Assembly: GCA_051886215.1 (NCBI GenBank)
Contig: JBJEXX010000075.1
Location: 1 to 38,612 of the forward strand
DNA from: JBJEXX01 sp051886215
GTDB lineage: Bacteria; Bacillota_I; Bacilli_A; RF39; UBA660
Reading direction: 5' to 3'
Length of the DNA: 38,612 nucleotides
In this document: positions 25,254-34,978 of the stretch, in pieces
How the letters are laid out: every line of letters starts with the position of its first letter
Position numbering within the stretch: the first letter of the stretch is position 1
The notes under the pieces: model-generated
What the model was told of the DNA's origin: nothing
The model's database searches: none
What the model saw: only the letters and a program-made list of their open reading frames with translations
Translations under genes and position numbers: made by a program

Positions 25254-25265
25254 ATATTATCACCA

Positions 25266-25775
25266 TTAACTAATTTCAAACTCATCTAAATATTTATTTA
25301 ATTCATTTATAGTAAGGCCTCGAGAATTACCAATTATTTTATTTACTTTTCCATTTGTAAACTTAACTATTATAGGATATGCTGAAACTTTTTTATTTTT
25401 TGAATATTTTTCATTAAATTCTTTTAAGAAGTCATTTTTATTATCAACATTAGTTAAATTTAAATAAAGTATTTTATCGTATAAATCTTTTTTATCTATT
25501 ATTTTTATAAATTCTTTTTCAAAATTTCTACAAATATCTTCATCCGATGTACACATATATAAATATAATGCACCATTATTTTCTTTTAAATAAGGATCTA
25601 ATTCCTCATATCTTATTTCAGATAAAGTACCATCTATAACTGGAACACTAAGTTTATCTTTTTTGTAACTAGCATACCAACTAGATAAATATAAAACTAT
25701 AACTATCGCAACTAAAATTAAAAGTGCCACTTGAACATAACTTTTTACTGTAATTTTATTTTTTTCATTACTCAT
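25266..25775 (-). CDS. Membrane-anchored thioredoxin-like protein without CxxC
   Basis: 169 aa: one N-terminal span (about residues 13-29), then a thioredoxin-like fold with a strand ALYLYMCTSDEDICRNFEK (the usual redox site, about 69-87) and a cis-Pro-like SAYPIIVKF (about 136-144). The two Cys are separated by six residues (C-x6-C) instead of two, so ordinary thioredoxin chemistry is doubtful. Good GGTGAT site. It probably shares a transcript with trmL, though no functional tie is evident. Confidence 0.6.
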   Translation of the reverse strand: MSNEKNKITVKSYVQVALLILVAIVIVLYLSSWYASYKKDKLSVPVIDGTLSEIRYEELDPYLKENNGALYLYMCTSDEDICRNFEKEFIKIIDKKDLYDKILYLNLTNVDNKNDFLKEFNEKYSKNKKVSAYPIIVKFTNGKVNKIIGNSRGLTINELNKYLDEFEIS

Positions 25776-25826
25776 ATAATCACCTTACCTATATTAATTT
25801 TATCATATAAATAATAATTTGATAAC

Positions 25827-28058
25827 TTAAATTATTAATTTTAAAATATTTTTTATTTTTTCTTTATCTTCATCATAAAAAATAACTAAATAATTATTAA
25901 GACCTATTTTTTTATACTTATCTATTTTATCTATTTCATCTATATTCTTGTAATGTAAAATAGTCGTAATACAATCATGATTTATAATTGGATAAAACTC
26001 ACCTTTTCTATCTTTTAAATAATACCTATTATTATTTTTACATATTTTGCATATTTTATTTGTATTAATTAATTTATTTAAAGGGCAATATTTCATAATC
26101 ATTAAATCAATTCTACCATAGATAACTTTTTCTACATTTGGAATACATCCATATCTCTTTTGATAGTTTTCAATAATTTTCTTTGTATTATAAAAATCAC
26201 TTTCCACAGATAAACAAAATTTATCTAAATATTTGAATAAATAATTAATACTATAACTATTAACACAATTCAAATAAGTACTACCAATCAACTTATTTTT
26301 ATTAGAAAACTTATTAATAGAAGCTGTATCACTAACTACAAGTTTATTATTATCTAGATTTTTAATATTATTAACTCTTGGTACATAGTAATATATATTA
26401 TTATATTTTTTTGCATATTCCAAATAAAGAAGAAAATCATCCACATAGATATTTGATACATTATATTCTAAACAAGCATCTAATTGTTCTTTATTTCTAA
26501 CTAATACATTTAAATTAAATTTACTAGTTTCTACTTTACTTTCATTATTAATATATTTTTCTTCTTTTAATTCTCTAAAACTATATTTTCTTTTTTCTAT
26601 TAATTTATCAACTAATTGTCTTCTAGATTCATTTATTAAACTAAGTGGAATAAACAAATTAGCATCAATATCAAAATCTATTTTAGAACATACAAATGGA
26701 GTATTACCTAATTTATTTAATTTTTCTTTTATTTCATCTTTAGTTGTTGCTTTATTTATAGCTTGTTCTATAACTTTTGATTCTATACTTTCTTCATTTA
26801 TACCATCACTAATAATTATTTTTAATTTTTTATTAGCTTTAGCAATAATTTTAAAACTTATTTCAAGCTTTTTTAAAGTAAGATTAGACAATTCTTCTTT
26901 TAATTTTATATCAAAAGTTTTAACAACATCAGAACATTCATTTATTAAATTAGAATTCTTTAAATAAACATATTCACTAGCAGAAGAAATAAGATTCATT
27001 TTTTTATCATATAAATAATTACAAGTAAGACCTTTATTATTACTAGTAAACCTAATTCCATCACCTTGATTTAAAGTATGATTAAGTTTAATTAATATTT
27101 TATCTTTATCAAAAGAAATAACTTTACCAATTACAACACCTAAATGATTAGGGCTTTTTATATTAACAATATCTTTTTTTGTTTCATTATTAATAAAACC
27201 TTTAGTAAACTCTCTATTATATAAAACCTTTAAATTATAAATATCTTCATCTGTTATAGTGTATTTTTCATTTTTTAAATAAGCATCAATAATACGTCTA
27301 TATAATCTAGTTACAAAGCCTACATAATATGGACTTTTCATTCTTCCTTCTATTTTTAAACTAGTTATATTACTATTTAAAATATCTTCTAAATCATTTA
27401 TACAAGATAATTCTTTAGTACTTAATAAATAATCTCCTGAAGTATTAATTCTTTTATCATTTTCATATAATTCATATTTTAATCTACAACTACCTGCACA
27501 TTCTCCTCTATTACCACTTCTATTTCCTACTAATGAAGAAAAAAGACAACAACCAGAATAACTAACACAAAGAGCACCATGAATAAAAACTTCCGTCTCT
27601 ATATCTTTTACTTTTTTTATTTCTTTAAGTTCTGTTTCTCTAGCAAATACTACTCTGTTTACTCCTAAAGATTTCAAAAAATCAATATTATCTGCAGAAT
27701 AATTATGCATTTGTGTAGACGAATGAATATTAAAATCTGGTAAAATTTGATGCACTAAATCTATCATACCAATATCTTGCATTATTAGAGCATCTACTCC
27801 TATTTTATACAAATATTTAACATAGCTAATAAATTCTTCTACTTCTTTTTCATAAACTATAGTATTAACAGTAACATATACTTTTACTCTATACAAATGA
27901 CTATACTGAACTACTTCTAGTAATTCCTCTTCACTAAAATTTTCTGAGAACTTACGAGCACCATACATCTTACCAGCAAGATATACAGCATCCGCACCAT
28001 TATGAATAGCTTGATATAACATTTCTTTATTTCCAACAGGAGACAATAATTCTACCAT
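25827..28058 (-). CDS. U32-family peptidase (RlhA/TrhP-like RNA hydroxylation protein)
   Basis: 743 aa. The N-terminal U32 domain begins with ELLSPVGN and contains the signature EVFIHGALCVSYSGCCLFSS (about residues 160-179), then the Cys-rich GNRGECAGSCRLKYEL. A middle DUF3656-like domain and a second C-terminal part with CPLNKL...CKICKNN supply further Cys likely to bind an iron-sulfur cluster. Despite the name, members such as RlhA and TrhP act in prephenate-dependent hydroxylation of rRNA or tRNA. The ATG at 28058 is chosen because GGTGAT precedes it; a TTG four codons upstream would place this site inside the gene. Monocistronic, divergent from tmcAL. Confidence 0.88.
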   Translation of the reverse strand: MVELLSPVGNKEMLYQAIHNGADAVYLAGKMYGARKFSENFSEEELLEVVQYSHLYRVKVYVTVNTIVYEKEVEEFISYVKYLYKIGVDALIMQDIGMIDLVHQILPDFNIHSSTQMHNYSADNIDFLKSLGVNRVVFARETELKEIKKVKDIETEVFIHGALCVSYSGCCLFSSLVGNRSGNRGECAGSCRLKYELYENDKRINTSGDYLLSTKELSCINDLEDILNSNITSLKIEGRMKSPYYVGFVTRLYRRIIDAYLKNEKYTITDEDIYNLKVLYNREFTKGFINNETKKDIVNIKSPNHLGVVIGKVISFDKDKILIKLNHTLNQGDGIRFTSNNKGLTCNYLYDKKMNLISSASEYVYLKNSNLINECSDVVKTFDIKLKEELSNLTLKKLEISFKIIAKANKKLKIIISDGINEESIESKVIEQAINKATTKDEIKEKLNKLGNTPFVCSKIDFDIDANLFIPLSLINESRRQLVDKLIEKRKYSFRELKEEKYINNESKVETSKFNLNVLVRNKEQLDACLEYNVSNIYVDDFLLYLEYAKKYNNIYYYVPRVNNIKNLDNNKLVVSDTASINKFSNKNKLIGSTYLNCVNSYSINYLFKYLDKFCLSVESDFYNTKKIIENYQKRYGCIPNVEKVIYGRIDLMIMKYCPLNKLINTNKICKICKNNNRYYLKDRKGEFYPIINHDCITTILHYKNIDEIDKIDKYKKIGLNNYLVIFYDEDKEKIKNILKLII

Positions 28059-28092
28059 ATTAATCACCAATCTAATTCTACCATAAATTAAG

Positions 28093-28121
28093 TTGCTAAA
28101 TAAATACTTTTTATGTATAAT
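28093..28121 (+). promoter_or_regulatory. Promoter of tmcAL
   Basis: -35 TTGCTA (28093-28098), 17-base spacer, -10 TATAAT (28116-28121), starting transcription about 10 bases before the chosen ATG, leaving just room for the AGGTGAT site. Confidence 0.7.
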
Positions 28122-28138
28122 AACACCAGGTGATGTAC

Positions 28139-29281
28139 ATGATTATAGGGATAATCGCAGAATATAATCCATTTCATAATGGTCATAAATATCAAATAGA
28201 AAAAATTAAAGAAAAATATCCAGATAGTACCATAATAGTAGTAATGAGTTCATCTTTTACACAACGTGGTGATGTTTCTTTATTAAACAAATGGAAAAAA
28301 ACCAAAATAGCTTTAGAAAATAATGTTGATTTAATAATAGAATTACCTTTTATTTTCTCTACCCAATCAGCTGATATTTTCGCAAAAGGAGCAATTGAAA
28401 TCTTAAAAGAATTAAAAATAGATTTATTAATATTTGGTAGTGAATCAAATAATATAAAAGAATTAGAACAAATCGCTTTAACACAAATAAACAATAAAGA
28501 ATATGATTTAAATGTCAAAAAATATTTAGATAAAGGATATAACTATCCAACAAGTATGAATAAAGCTTTAAAAGAAATTATTAATACATCTTTATCTACT
28601 CCCAATGATCTTTTAGGATTATCTTATATAAAAGAAATAATTAAACAACAAGCACCTATAAAATATGAAACTATAAAAAGAACTAATGATTATCATAGTA
28701 CAAAATTAAACTCTTCTATTGTTTCCGCAACTAGTATTAGACAAGCTCTAATTGAAAAGAAAGATATAAAAAATTATGTACCTAGTACAACTTATAAATA
28801 TTTAAAAAATCCAGTTTTTATAAATAACTATTTTAGTATTTTAAAATATAAAATATTATCAACAAAAGATTTAAGTATTTATTTAGATGTTGATGAAGGT
28901 ATAGAAAATCGTATAAAAAAAGAAATTATTAATTCAAAAACATATGAAGAATTAATAGAAAAAGTAAAAACTAAAAGATATACTTATAATAAAATAAGTA
29001 GAGCCTTAATTCATATATTATGTGACTTTACTAAAGAAGATAAAAAAGAAAATAATAATATAAAATATATAAGAGTTCTAGGTTTTTCTAATAAAGGAAG
29101 AAAATATTTAAATAAAATAAAAAAGGAAATAAGTATTCCTTTAATAACAAAATATAAAAATAATGGTCTTTTAGATTATGAGTATAAAATAACTTGTATT
29201 TATTCTTCTATATTAGAAGAAACTGATAAAAACAATTTAATCCAAGCAGAATATAAAAATCATCCTATTATAAAGAAGTAA
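28139..29281 (+). CDS. tmcAL: tRNA(Met) cytidine acetate ligase TmcAL
   Basis: 380 aa. Nucleotidyltransferase-like N-terminus: GIIAEYNPFHNGH (residues 4-16, containing the H-x-G-H-like nucleotide-binding motif), SSSFTQRGD (about 36-44), and a later TSIRQAL element (about 195-201). TmcAL (formerly YlbM) activates acetate with ATP and makes N4-acetylcytidine at the wobble position of elongator tRNA-Met in Bacilli. The ATG at 28139 is preferred to a GTG at 28130 because AGGTGAT lies four bases upstream of it. It ends in a palindromic terminator shared with the convergent gene. Confidence 0.93.
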   Translation: MIIGIIAEYNPFHNGHKYQIEKIKEKYPDSTIIVVMSSSFTQRGDVSLLNKWKKTKIALENNVDLIIELPFIFSTQSADIFAKGAIEILKELKIDLLIFGSESNNIKELEQIALTQINNKEYDLNVKKYLDKGYNYPTSMNKALKEIINTSLSTPNDLLGLSYIKEIIKQQAPIKYETIKRTNDYHSTKLNSSIVSATSIRQALIEKKDIKNYVPSTTYKYLKNPVFINNYFSILKYKILSTKDLSIYLDVDEGIENRIKKEIINSKTYEELIEKVKTKRYTYNKISRALIHILCDFTKEDKKENNNIKYIRVLGFSNKGRKYLNKIKKEISIPLITKYKNNGLLDYEYKITCIYSSILEETDKNNLIQAEYKNHPIIKK

Positions 29282-29293
29282 TTACTTCTTTTT
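29272..29293. terminator. Bidirectional terminator between tmcAL and the convergent small membrane gene
   Basis: Perfect 10-bp palindrome (29272-29281 with 29282-29291) containing both stop codons, with five T following on the plus strand. Weak T run on the minus strand. Confidence 0.7.
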
Positions 29294-29593
29294 CTTTGCA
29301 AAAAACGCAATAATTTCATATTCAAATAAAACATATAAAACAAAGACTACCCAAAGTAATATTGTTTCAAAAACACCATTAGTATATTTCCCAATTAAAC
29401 CTGGTATACTGGAAGGAATATAAGTATTTACAAAGCTAGAAACGAATGGAATATTTACATTATTTACTAAAAAGTTTAAAAGTCTAAATAAAATATCTAC
29501 AATTGCAAAAAAATAAATAAATGTTGAAAAACGTTTAAACCAAATTAAACAAATTATAAATATAACTAAAACTACAATTAAATCAATATACAT
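29282..29593 (-). CDS. Small hypothetical membrane protein
   Basis: Not recognised. 103 aa with three or four hydrophobic segments and a C-terminal tail AFFAKKKK on the cytoplasmic side. The ATG at 29593 (MYIDLI) is preferred since AGAGGT precedes it by seven bases. An upstream ATG at 29614 has no such site and sits next to a TATAAT box. No neighbours suggest a role. Confidence 0.65.
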   Translation of the reverse strand: MYIDLIVVLVIFIICLIWFKRFSTFIYFFAIVDILFRLLNFLVNNVNIPFVSSFVNTYIPSSIPGLIGKYTNGVFETILLWVVFVLYVLFEYEIIAFFAKKKK

Positions 29594-29691
29594 ATTCAAT
29601 ACCTCTTTATTCATTATAATATTATATCTAGTAAAACTATTACTATCTTCTTTTATATTATAGCAAATTAAAAAAAATAATTAAACATTTA

Positions 29692-30972
29692 TTAATTATT
29701 TTTTGGATTCATATAAACAACACTACTATTATCTAGATTTATACTAGATATAACTTTCTGTAAATCATTAAAATTAAGTTTTTTTATTATACTTATTTTA
29801 TTTGGTACAATATCTTTAAATCTTAAAATATCATAAATCAAATTATCAATAGTTACTTCTATATTATCTGACATCTGAACTTCTGATGAAGTCCATACTT
29901 TTTTTACTCTTTCAACATCTTTTTCTGTTATATCAAATGTTGTTAATTCTTTTTTTAATTCTTTGATAAATTTATGACTATTATTAGATTCAGCAAAAAT
30001 ACTTATAGTAATAAAGTCATCTACTATCTCACTTTCAGCATATAGACTAGTCATTAAACTTTTCTTTCTCATATCTTCTCTAAATTTGGAAGATATGCCA
30101 AATTTTAAATTTAAAAACATATTTATATACATATTAATATTTATTAAATTAGCGCAATCTATATTATCAATAGGAATTTTAATACCATAAGCCACTTTAG
30201 GAACTACTATATTTTTTTCTATATTAACTTCCTTTTTATTTATTTCATTTGGCTCATCATATTTCTTTAATTTTAATTTTGATTTTTTTACAGGATGCTC
30301 AATATCATACTGATCAACTATTTTTTCTAATTCATCTATAGAAATTTTACCACTTATAAATAATAACATATTAGATGGTGAATAAAATGTATTATAACAA
30401 TCATATAGATCTTCTTTAGTAATTTTATTAATTTCTTCTACAGTACCCGCAATATCATCTCTTATAGGATGAATTTTAAAAATTGCTTTTCTTAATTCTT
30501 CATCGATTGTCCAATCAGCTTCATCATCATACATTTCTATTTCTTGAGTTATAATTCCTTTTTCTTTTTCTACATTTTGATCAGTAAAATATGGTTCACT
30601 AACATATTTTAATAAATATTTTAAATTATCTTCAATATTATTATTACCATAACAAATATATTGCGTTAAATTATAATTAGTATTCGCATTAGCATCAGTT
30701 CCCGATGCATTAAAGAAAGTAAACGGATCAATTCCATCTTCACTTTCAAACATTTTGTGTTCTAAAAAATGGGCAATACCTAATGGATAAGATTTTATTT
30801 CTTTACTACCAACGGGAGCAAAATCTTTATTAACAGATCCAAATTTAGTAGCAAAACTCATATAATAATTACTTTTATATTTATAAGGAATAAAATAAAC
30901 ATTAAGACCATTTTTTAATTTTTTATGAAATACTTCTAAATCTAATCCTTTAAAATCAATCTTCTTCATCAT
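29692..30972 (-). CDS. M16-family zinc protease, catalytic partner (YmfH-like)
   Basis: 426 aa. Inverted zinc motif HFLEHKMFE (about residues 68-76, H-x-x-E-H) followed by the distal glutamate region with EIEMYDDEADW (about 145-155). This is the active half of the paired M16 proteins found in Firmicutes. NCBI naming for such pairs links them to EF-P 5-aminopentanol modification, but the direct function is unsettled. GGAGG lies six bases before the start. Overlaps the upstream inactive partner by 17 bp, as expected for a heterodimer. Confidence 0.9.
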   Translation of the reverse strand: MMKKIDFKGLDLEVFHKKLKNGLNVYFIPYKYKSNYYMSFATKFGSVNKDFAPVGSKEIKSYPLGIAHFLEHKMFESEDGIDPFTFFNASGTDANANTNYNLTQYICYGNNNIEDNLKYLLKYVSEPYFTDQNVEKEKGIITQEIEMYDDEADWTIDEELRKAIFKIHPIRDDIAGTVEEINKITKEDLYDCYNTFYSPSNMLLFISGKISIDELEKIVDQYDIEHPVKKSKLKLKKYDEPNEINKKEVNIEKNIVVPKVAYGIKIPIDNIDCANLININMYINMFLNLKFGISSKFREDMRKKSLMTSLYAESEIVDDFITISIFAESNNSHKFIKELKKELTTFDITEKDVERVKKVWTSSEVQMSDNIEVTIDNLIYDILRFKDIVPNKISIIKKLNFNDLQKVISSINLDNSSVVYMNPKNN

Positions 30973-32227
30973 TAGTACCCTCCAGTAAATAAATTGTGTC
31001 TATCTTAACTTTTTTCGCTACTTTTATTATTTCTTCTTTAGTGACCTCTAACATTTTTTTCTTTCTTGTTTCTATATCATCAACATCTAAAATACTCATC
31101 GCATAATATGCTTCCATCAAAGTATACTGTTGATCTTCTATTTCTTCTATAGAAGTTTTAAATAATATCTTAGCTTTTTCTAAATCTTCTTCACTAAATT
31201 TTCCTGTTCTCATATCTTTTAATTTTTCTTTAACTAGTTTAACAACTTTATTCATATCATTACGATTAATACCAGAAGAGATAATCATAGTATTATCGGG
31301 TTTATTACAAACAGAATAAATATAATACGCTAAAGAGTGTTGTTCTCTAATTTCTTTAAAAAATTTAGAATCAGTTCCACTTCCTAAAATAATATTAAAT
31401 AAAGTCAATGGATATTTTCTTTCATAACTAGTCAATTTAACTAATCTACATCCAATACTCAATTTAGATTGCTTACTATCATCTTCTTCTATAATTGTTT
31501 TAATTTTACGTGGTGATTTAATGCAATCTATATATGGATTAATTTTATCTATCCTAAGATTATGAAATTTAAAATTCTCTTTAATAACTTTATCTGTATA
31601 TTCAAAATCTATATTACCTAAAACAAAAATATCTATAATATTATCTTTCATAAATTTATCATAATACTCATATAAATCTTCTTCAGTTATTTTTAACAAA
31701 TCTTCTTTATAGCCAAAACTTCTATAACTAAAAGGAGCTTCATTATCCATATTTTCCAACATTCTAATAGTACTATAAGTCTTAGTATTTTCTTTAACTG
31801 AATCTATTCTTTGTAATAATAAAGACTTAACTATTTCAAAAGACTCTTTATTAAATTTTCTATTATTTACATTAGGATGAAAAAGTATATCACCAAGAAA
31901 AGCAATACTTTTTTCAAACATATCCTTTTCTGTATATTTAGGATCTAAAAAAGATAATAAAAAATTAGAAACATTGTAATTACCAGTTCTATATCCATTA
32001 TAAGATACATTTAAAGAATATAATTCTTGAGAAGCAATTGACAGTTCCCTAGCTGTCTTATATTTTTTAGATGAATAAGTTAGCATATCACCTAAAAAAT
32101 TTCTAATTGTGATTTCTTCTTTTTTGATTTTATTTCTAAAAATAACTCTAACTTTTATTTCCTTAAACCTTTTTGTCTTTATCATGTGCAAATGATATGA
32201 AAGATATTCTTTCTTCTTGTATTCCAT
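30956..32227 (-). CDS. M16-family protein, non-catalytic partner (YmfF-like)
   Basis: 423 aa with the M16 two-domain plan (SRNFLG-like start region, later TLFNIILGSGTDSKFFKEIRE near 280-300, a classic M16 C-domain motif) but no H-x-x-E-H in the N-domain, where TYSSKKYKTARELS appears instead. It is therefore the inactive half that shapes the cavity with the gene that follows. AGGAGAG precedes the ATG. Lies in the order deoD, this gene, active M16. Confidence 0.87.
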   Translation of the reverse strand: MEYKKKEYLSYHLHMIKTKRFKEIKVRVIFRNKIKKEEITIRNFLGDMLTYSSKKYKTARELSIASQELYSLNVSYNGYRTGNYNVSNFLLSFLDPKYTEKDMFEKSIAFLGDILFHPNVNNRKFNKESFEIVKSLLLQRIDSVKENTKTYSTIRMLENMDNEAPFSYRSFGYKEDLLKITEEDLYEYYDKFMKDNIIDIFVLGNIDFEYTDKVIKENFKFHNLRIDKINPYIDCIKSPRKIKTIIEEDDSKQSKLSIGCRLVKLTSYERKYPLTLFNIILGSGTDSKFFKEIREQHSLAYYIYSVCNKPDNTMIISSGINRNDMNKVVKLVKEKLKDMRTGKFSEEDLEKAKILFKTSIEEIEDQQYTLMEAYYAMSILDVDDIETRKKKMLEVTKEEIIKVAKKVKIDTIYLLEGTNDEED

Positions 32228-32240
32228 ATAAACTCTCCTT

Positions 32241-32951
32241 TCATATTATAGATTCTAATGCCAATAAAATCATTTTATTTAATACATCTTTTCTTTCCTC
32301 ATTAGTTAAAACTTTATTTTCATATTCACTATTTATAACCGACATCAATACAGATGCTTCACGATTTAATTTACTAGCTAAATAAAGTATGCCAAAACCT
32401 TCCATTTCGCAAGCTAAAAATTCTTCTTGTGGAAAATTTTTTTTAAACTTTTCCATATCAATATACCACTCAAAAACATCACTAGTTATAGTTTTACCAA
32501 TATTCAAATTAATATTTAATCTTTTTGATGTTTCAATAATTTTTTTATTTAAAATTTCACTTGCTTTTATTTCTTTTACTTCGTCACTATCATATAATTT
32601 AGGATAGTTACTCAATGAATAAATATCACTAGATAATACTATGTCTGAAACTTTAACTTTAGAAGAGTAAGCACCAGCAGTTCCTATTCTTATTATTTTT
32701 TTTACATCATAAAAATTATATAATTCATAAGTATACAAACAGGCACTAGGAATCCCTATACCAGAAGGAAAAATAGTTACTTTTCTTCCCTTATAATACC
32801 CTGTATATGCAGTTAAATTGCGAATACTATTAACTATTTTAACGTTATCCAAAAAATTTTCAGCAATATATTTAGCCCGATTAGGATCTCCTGGCATAAG
32901 AACTACATCTGAAATATCTTCTTTATTGCTCTCAATATGCATTGTTGGCAT
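32241..32951 (-). CDS. deoD: Purine-nucleoside phosphorylase DeoD
   Basis: 236 aa, hexameric (bacterial) PNP type. Shows VVLMPGDPNRAKYIAE (16-31), the phosphate-site RIGTAGAY (about 92-99) and EMEGFGILYLA (about 187-197) with the substrate-binding Met-Glu. It phosphorolyses purine (deoxy)nucleosides in salvage. GGTGATATT precedes the ATG. Followed after 13 bp by the M16 pair, whose cotranscription is likely although unrelated in function. Confidence 0.95.
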   Translation of the reverse strand: MPTMHIESNKEDISDVVLMPGDPNRAKYIAENFLDNVKIVNSIRNLTAYTGYYKGRKVTIFPSGIGIPSACLYTYELYNFYDVKKIIRIGTAGAYSSKVKVSDIVLSSDIYSLSNYPKLYDSDEVKEIKASEILNKKIIETSKRLNINLNIGKTITSDVFEWYIDMEKFKKNFPQEEFLACEMEGFGILYLASKLNREASVLMSVINSEYENKVLTNEERKDVLNKMILLALESII

Positions 32952-32983
32952 AATATCACCACTTTCTACATTATAAGTATATC

Positions 32984-33011
32984 AAAAAAAGAACTATTTT
33001 CCCAATAGTTC
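32984..33011 (-). terminator. Rho-independent terminator of murC
   Basis: 8-bp stem (32991-32998 with 33004-33011), 5-base loop, seven T on the minus strand; the murC stop is in the hairpin. Confidence 0.88.
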
Positions 33012-34298
33012 CTGAAACTTTTCTAATATCTCATATATATTTGTACAACTCATAAAACATATTGCACTATTTTTGTGAATTAATAATTTTTCTACTGAAT
33101 CAACACTTATTTTTTCAGCATTTGGAATAAGTTTAATTAAATTATCACTAGAAGCATTTGGATAATCACTTTGTTTTTCTCTATCACAATGAATATCCAT
33201 AACATACGCTTTATCTGCTTTTTTCAAAGCTTCTGCAAAATCATCCATCAAAGCCTCTGTTCTTGAATAAGTATTTGGTAAAAAAACTGCAACTATTTCT
33301 TTGTCTGGATATTTTTGTCTAGCTGAATCAATGGTTACACTAATTTCTGTAGGATGATGTGCATAATCATCTATAGTCACAACATCATTAAACTTTTCTT
33401 CTTTAAATCTTCTTTTAGCATTTTTAAAATCTGCTAATTGATCATGTATATCTTCAAAAGAAATTTTTTCTTGATCACAAATAACAATACACGCTAAAGC
33501 ATTTAATATCATGTGATTACCAAATAACGGTAGTGAAAAACTTCCATAAAACTTATTATGATAATATACATCAAAACAACTTCCCTCACTAGTCAATTTT
33601 ATATTTTTAGCATAAATATCGTTATTTTCATCAAATCCATAGTAAACTATTTTCTTTGAAGTTTTTATTTTTCTTACATTTTGATCATCACCACAAGCAA
33701 CAATAAAATCACCTTTATTTACAAATTCTTCAAATGTTCTTATTTCATCTTCTAAACCATCAAAACACTCTACATGCTCAAGCTCAATATTTGTTAGAAC
33801 AACATAAGTAGGATGATAAGCTAGAAAATTTTTCTGATATTCACAAGACTCTAATACAAATAATTCATTATCCTTATCAGCAAAACCACTTCCGTCTCCA
33901 ATAAAGTAATTACAACCTTTCTCACTTTCCAACACATGAGAAATCATAGTACTTGTAGTAGTTTTACCATGTGTCCCACAAACAGAAATAGTTTTAAACA
34001 TACCAGATAAATGTCCTAAAATCTCATTATAGGATTTAATTGTAAGCCCTAAATTCTTTACCCTTTGTATTTCAGGATGATCTATACTAAAAGCTTTAGA
34101 ATAAGTAACAATAGTGTCTTTATCTAACTCATGATTACCATCATAATATATTTTAATTTTTCTATTATCTAAACCCTCTTGAGTAAATTTATAACCATGG
34201 GCATCATCATAACCACAAACTTCATTTCCTAAATCAAATAAAATTTGAGCAAGCGTTGACATACCAGAACCTTTTATACCAATACAATAATATTTCAT
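32994..34298 (-). CDS. murC: UDP-N-acetylmuramate--L-alanine ligase MurC
   Basis: 434 aa Mur ligase adding L-Ala to UDP-MurNAc, the first stem-peptide step. N-terminal IGIKGSGMSTLAQIL (residues 5-19), ATP-binding VCGTHGKTTTSTM (about 105-117), and C-terminal DDYAHHPTE (about 311-319) are intact. The ATG at 34298 is preferred: the AGGAG site abuts an earlier ATG at 34307 with no spacing but is nine bases from this one, and the family N-terminus aligns here. Monocistronic with its own promoter and terminator. Confidence 0.96.
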   Translation of the reverse strand: MKYYCIGIKGSGMSTLAQILFDLGNEVCGYDDAHGYKFTQEGLDNRKIKIYYDGNHELDKDTIVTYSKAFSIDHPEIQRVKNLGLTIKSYNEILGHLSGMFKTISVCGTHGKTTTSTMISHVLESEKGCNYFIGDGSGFADKDNELFVLESCEYQKNFLAYHPTYVVLTNIELEHVECFDGLEDEIRTFEEFVNKGDFIVACGDDQNVRKIKTSKKIVYYGFDENNDIYAKNIKLTSEGSCFDVYYHNKFYGSFSLPLFGNHMILNALACIVICDQEKISFEDIHDQLADFKNAKRRFKEEKFNDVVTIDDYAHHPTEISVTIDSARQKYPDKEIVAVFLPNTYSRTEALMDDFAEALKKADKAYVMDIHCDREKQSDYPNASSDNLIKLIPNAEKISVDSVEKLLIHKNSAICFMSCTNIYEILEKFQELLGK

Positions 34299-34318
34299 AG
34301 TTTTCATCTCCTATTATT

Positions 34319-34347
34319 ATTATAGCAAAAATAATATATATTGACAA
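34319..34347 (-). promoter_or_regulatory. Promoter of murC
   Basis: -35 TTGTCA (34342-34347), 17-base spacer, -10 TATAAT (34319-34324). Transcription would start about 15 bases before the chosen ATG. Confidence 0.75.
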
Positions 34348-34370
34348 AAAAAGATACTAATTTTAGTATC
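34345..34370 (-). terminator. Rho-independent terminator of the small zinc-ribbon operon
   Basis: 8-bp stem (34353-34360 with 34363-34370), 2-base loop in the drawn form, seven T on the minus strand. Its T run overlaps the murC -35. Confidence 0.85.
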
Positions 34371-34372
34371 AA

Positions 34373-34558
34373 TTATTTTCTATGTCTATGAGACATTATC
34401 TTAATTTGTCTTTTTATAGTATTAGTATTATTTCCTATAAGATGTGAAACATTAGAGCAAAGATTAGCAAGTTGATCGTCACTTAAATTATCAATTAAAT
34501 CAATTGTTTCTTTGTTAAAACATTTATCAAATATTTCAATTTTCTTTTTATCGTCCAT
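34373..34558 (-). CDS. Small hypothetical protein (61 aa)
   Basis: Not recognised. Helical, with an acidic N-terminal half (IDLIDNLSDDQLANLCSN, about residues 20-37) and a basic end (KRQIKIMSHRHRK). The start overlaps the upstream zinc-ribbon gene by 11 bp and is preceded by AGGAGGC, so it is translated in the same operon. Confidence 0.65.
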   Translation of the reverse strand: MDDKKKIEIFDKCFNKETIDLIDNLSDDQLANLCSNVSHLIGNNTNTIKRQIKIMSHRHRK

Positions 34559-34955
34559 TTAAGCCTCCTAATTTCTTTTCTAATTTCTTTATTTGTTCTT
34601 TATGCTCCGCTATTTCTTTTTTTATTTGTTGCGCTTCAAACTCTTTAGGCATAACATATGATTTTTCTTCAAAACCACATTTTTGACATATTCTATAATA
34701 CTCAACTGTACAATCATTAGAACCATCTTCTAAACCTCTATGCCCAACTTCACGTTCTTTCCAATCTTCAAAATCATGACCTCTATTTGCACACTTAATA
34801 GATTTATCTTTAGTAAAATATTCTTGTAATAGATCTTTTACTTTATTATCAAGGTCTAATTTATCTTGTAAATCCAATCCGTCTAAACATTCCATAAAAC
34901 TAACATAATCTAATTTCCCATTTAGAAAATCATCTAAAAAATTTTCATTTTCCAT
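34548..34955 (-). CDS. Hypothetical protein with zinc-ribbon-like CxxC and C-terminal coiled coil
   Basis: Not recognised. 135 aa: acidic helical N-terminus (about 1-50), a middle part with KCANRGHDFEDW (54-65, a Cys and His) and CQKCGF (about 90-95), which together could form a zinc site, and a charged helical C-terminus (about 108-131) of coiled-coil type (KEIAEHKEQIKKLEKKL). Strong GGAGGT site. Forms a two-gene operon with the 61-aa protein. No functional clue from the flanking murC and pnp. Confidence 0.65.
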   Translation of the reverse strand: MENENFLDDFLNGKLDYVSFMECLDGLDLQDKLDLDNKVKDLLQEYFTKDKSIKCANRGHDFEDWKEREVGHRGLEDGSNDCTVEYYRICQKCGFEEKSYVMPKEFEAQQIKKEIAEHKEQIKKLEKKLGGLNGR

Positions 34956-34978
34956 ACCAATACCTCCAATTTACCTAT

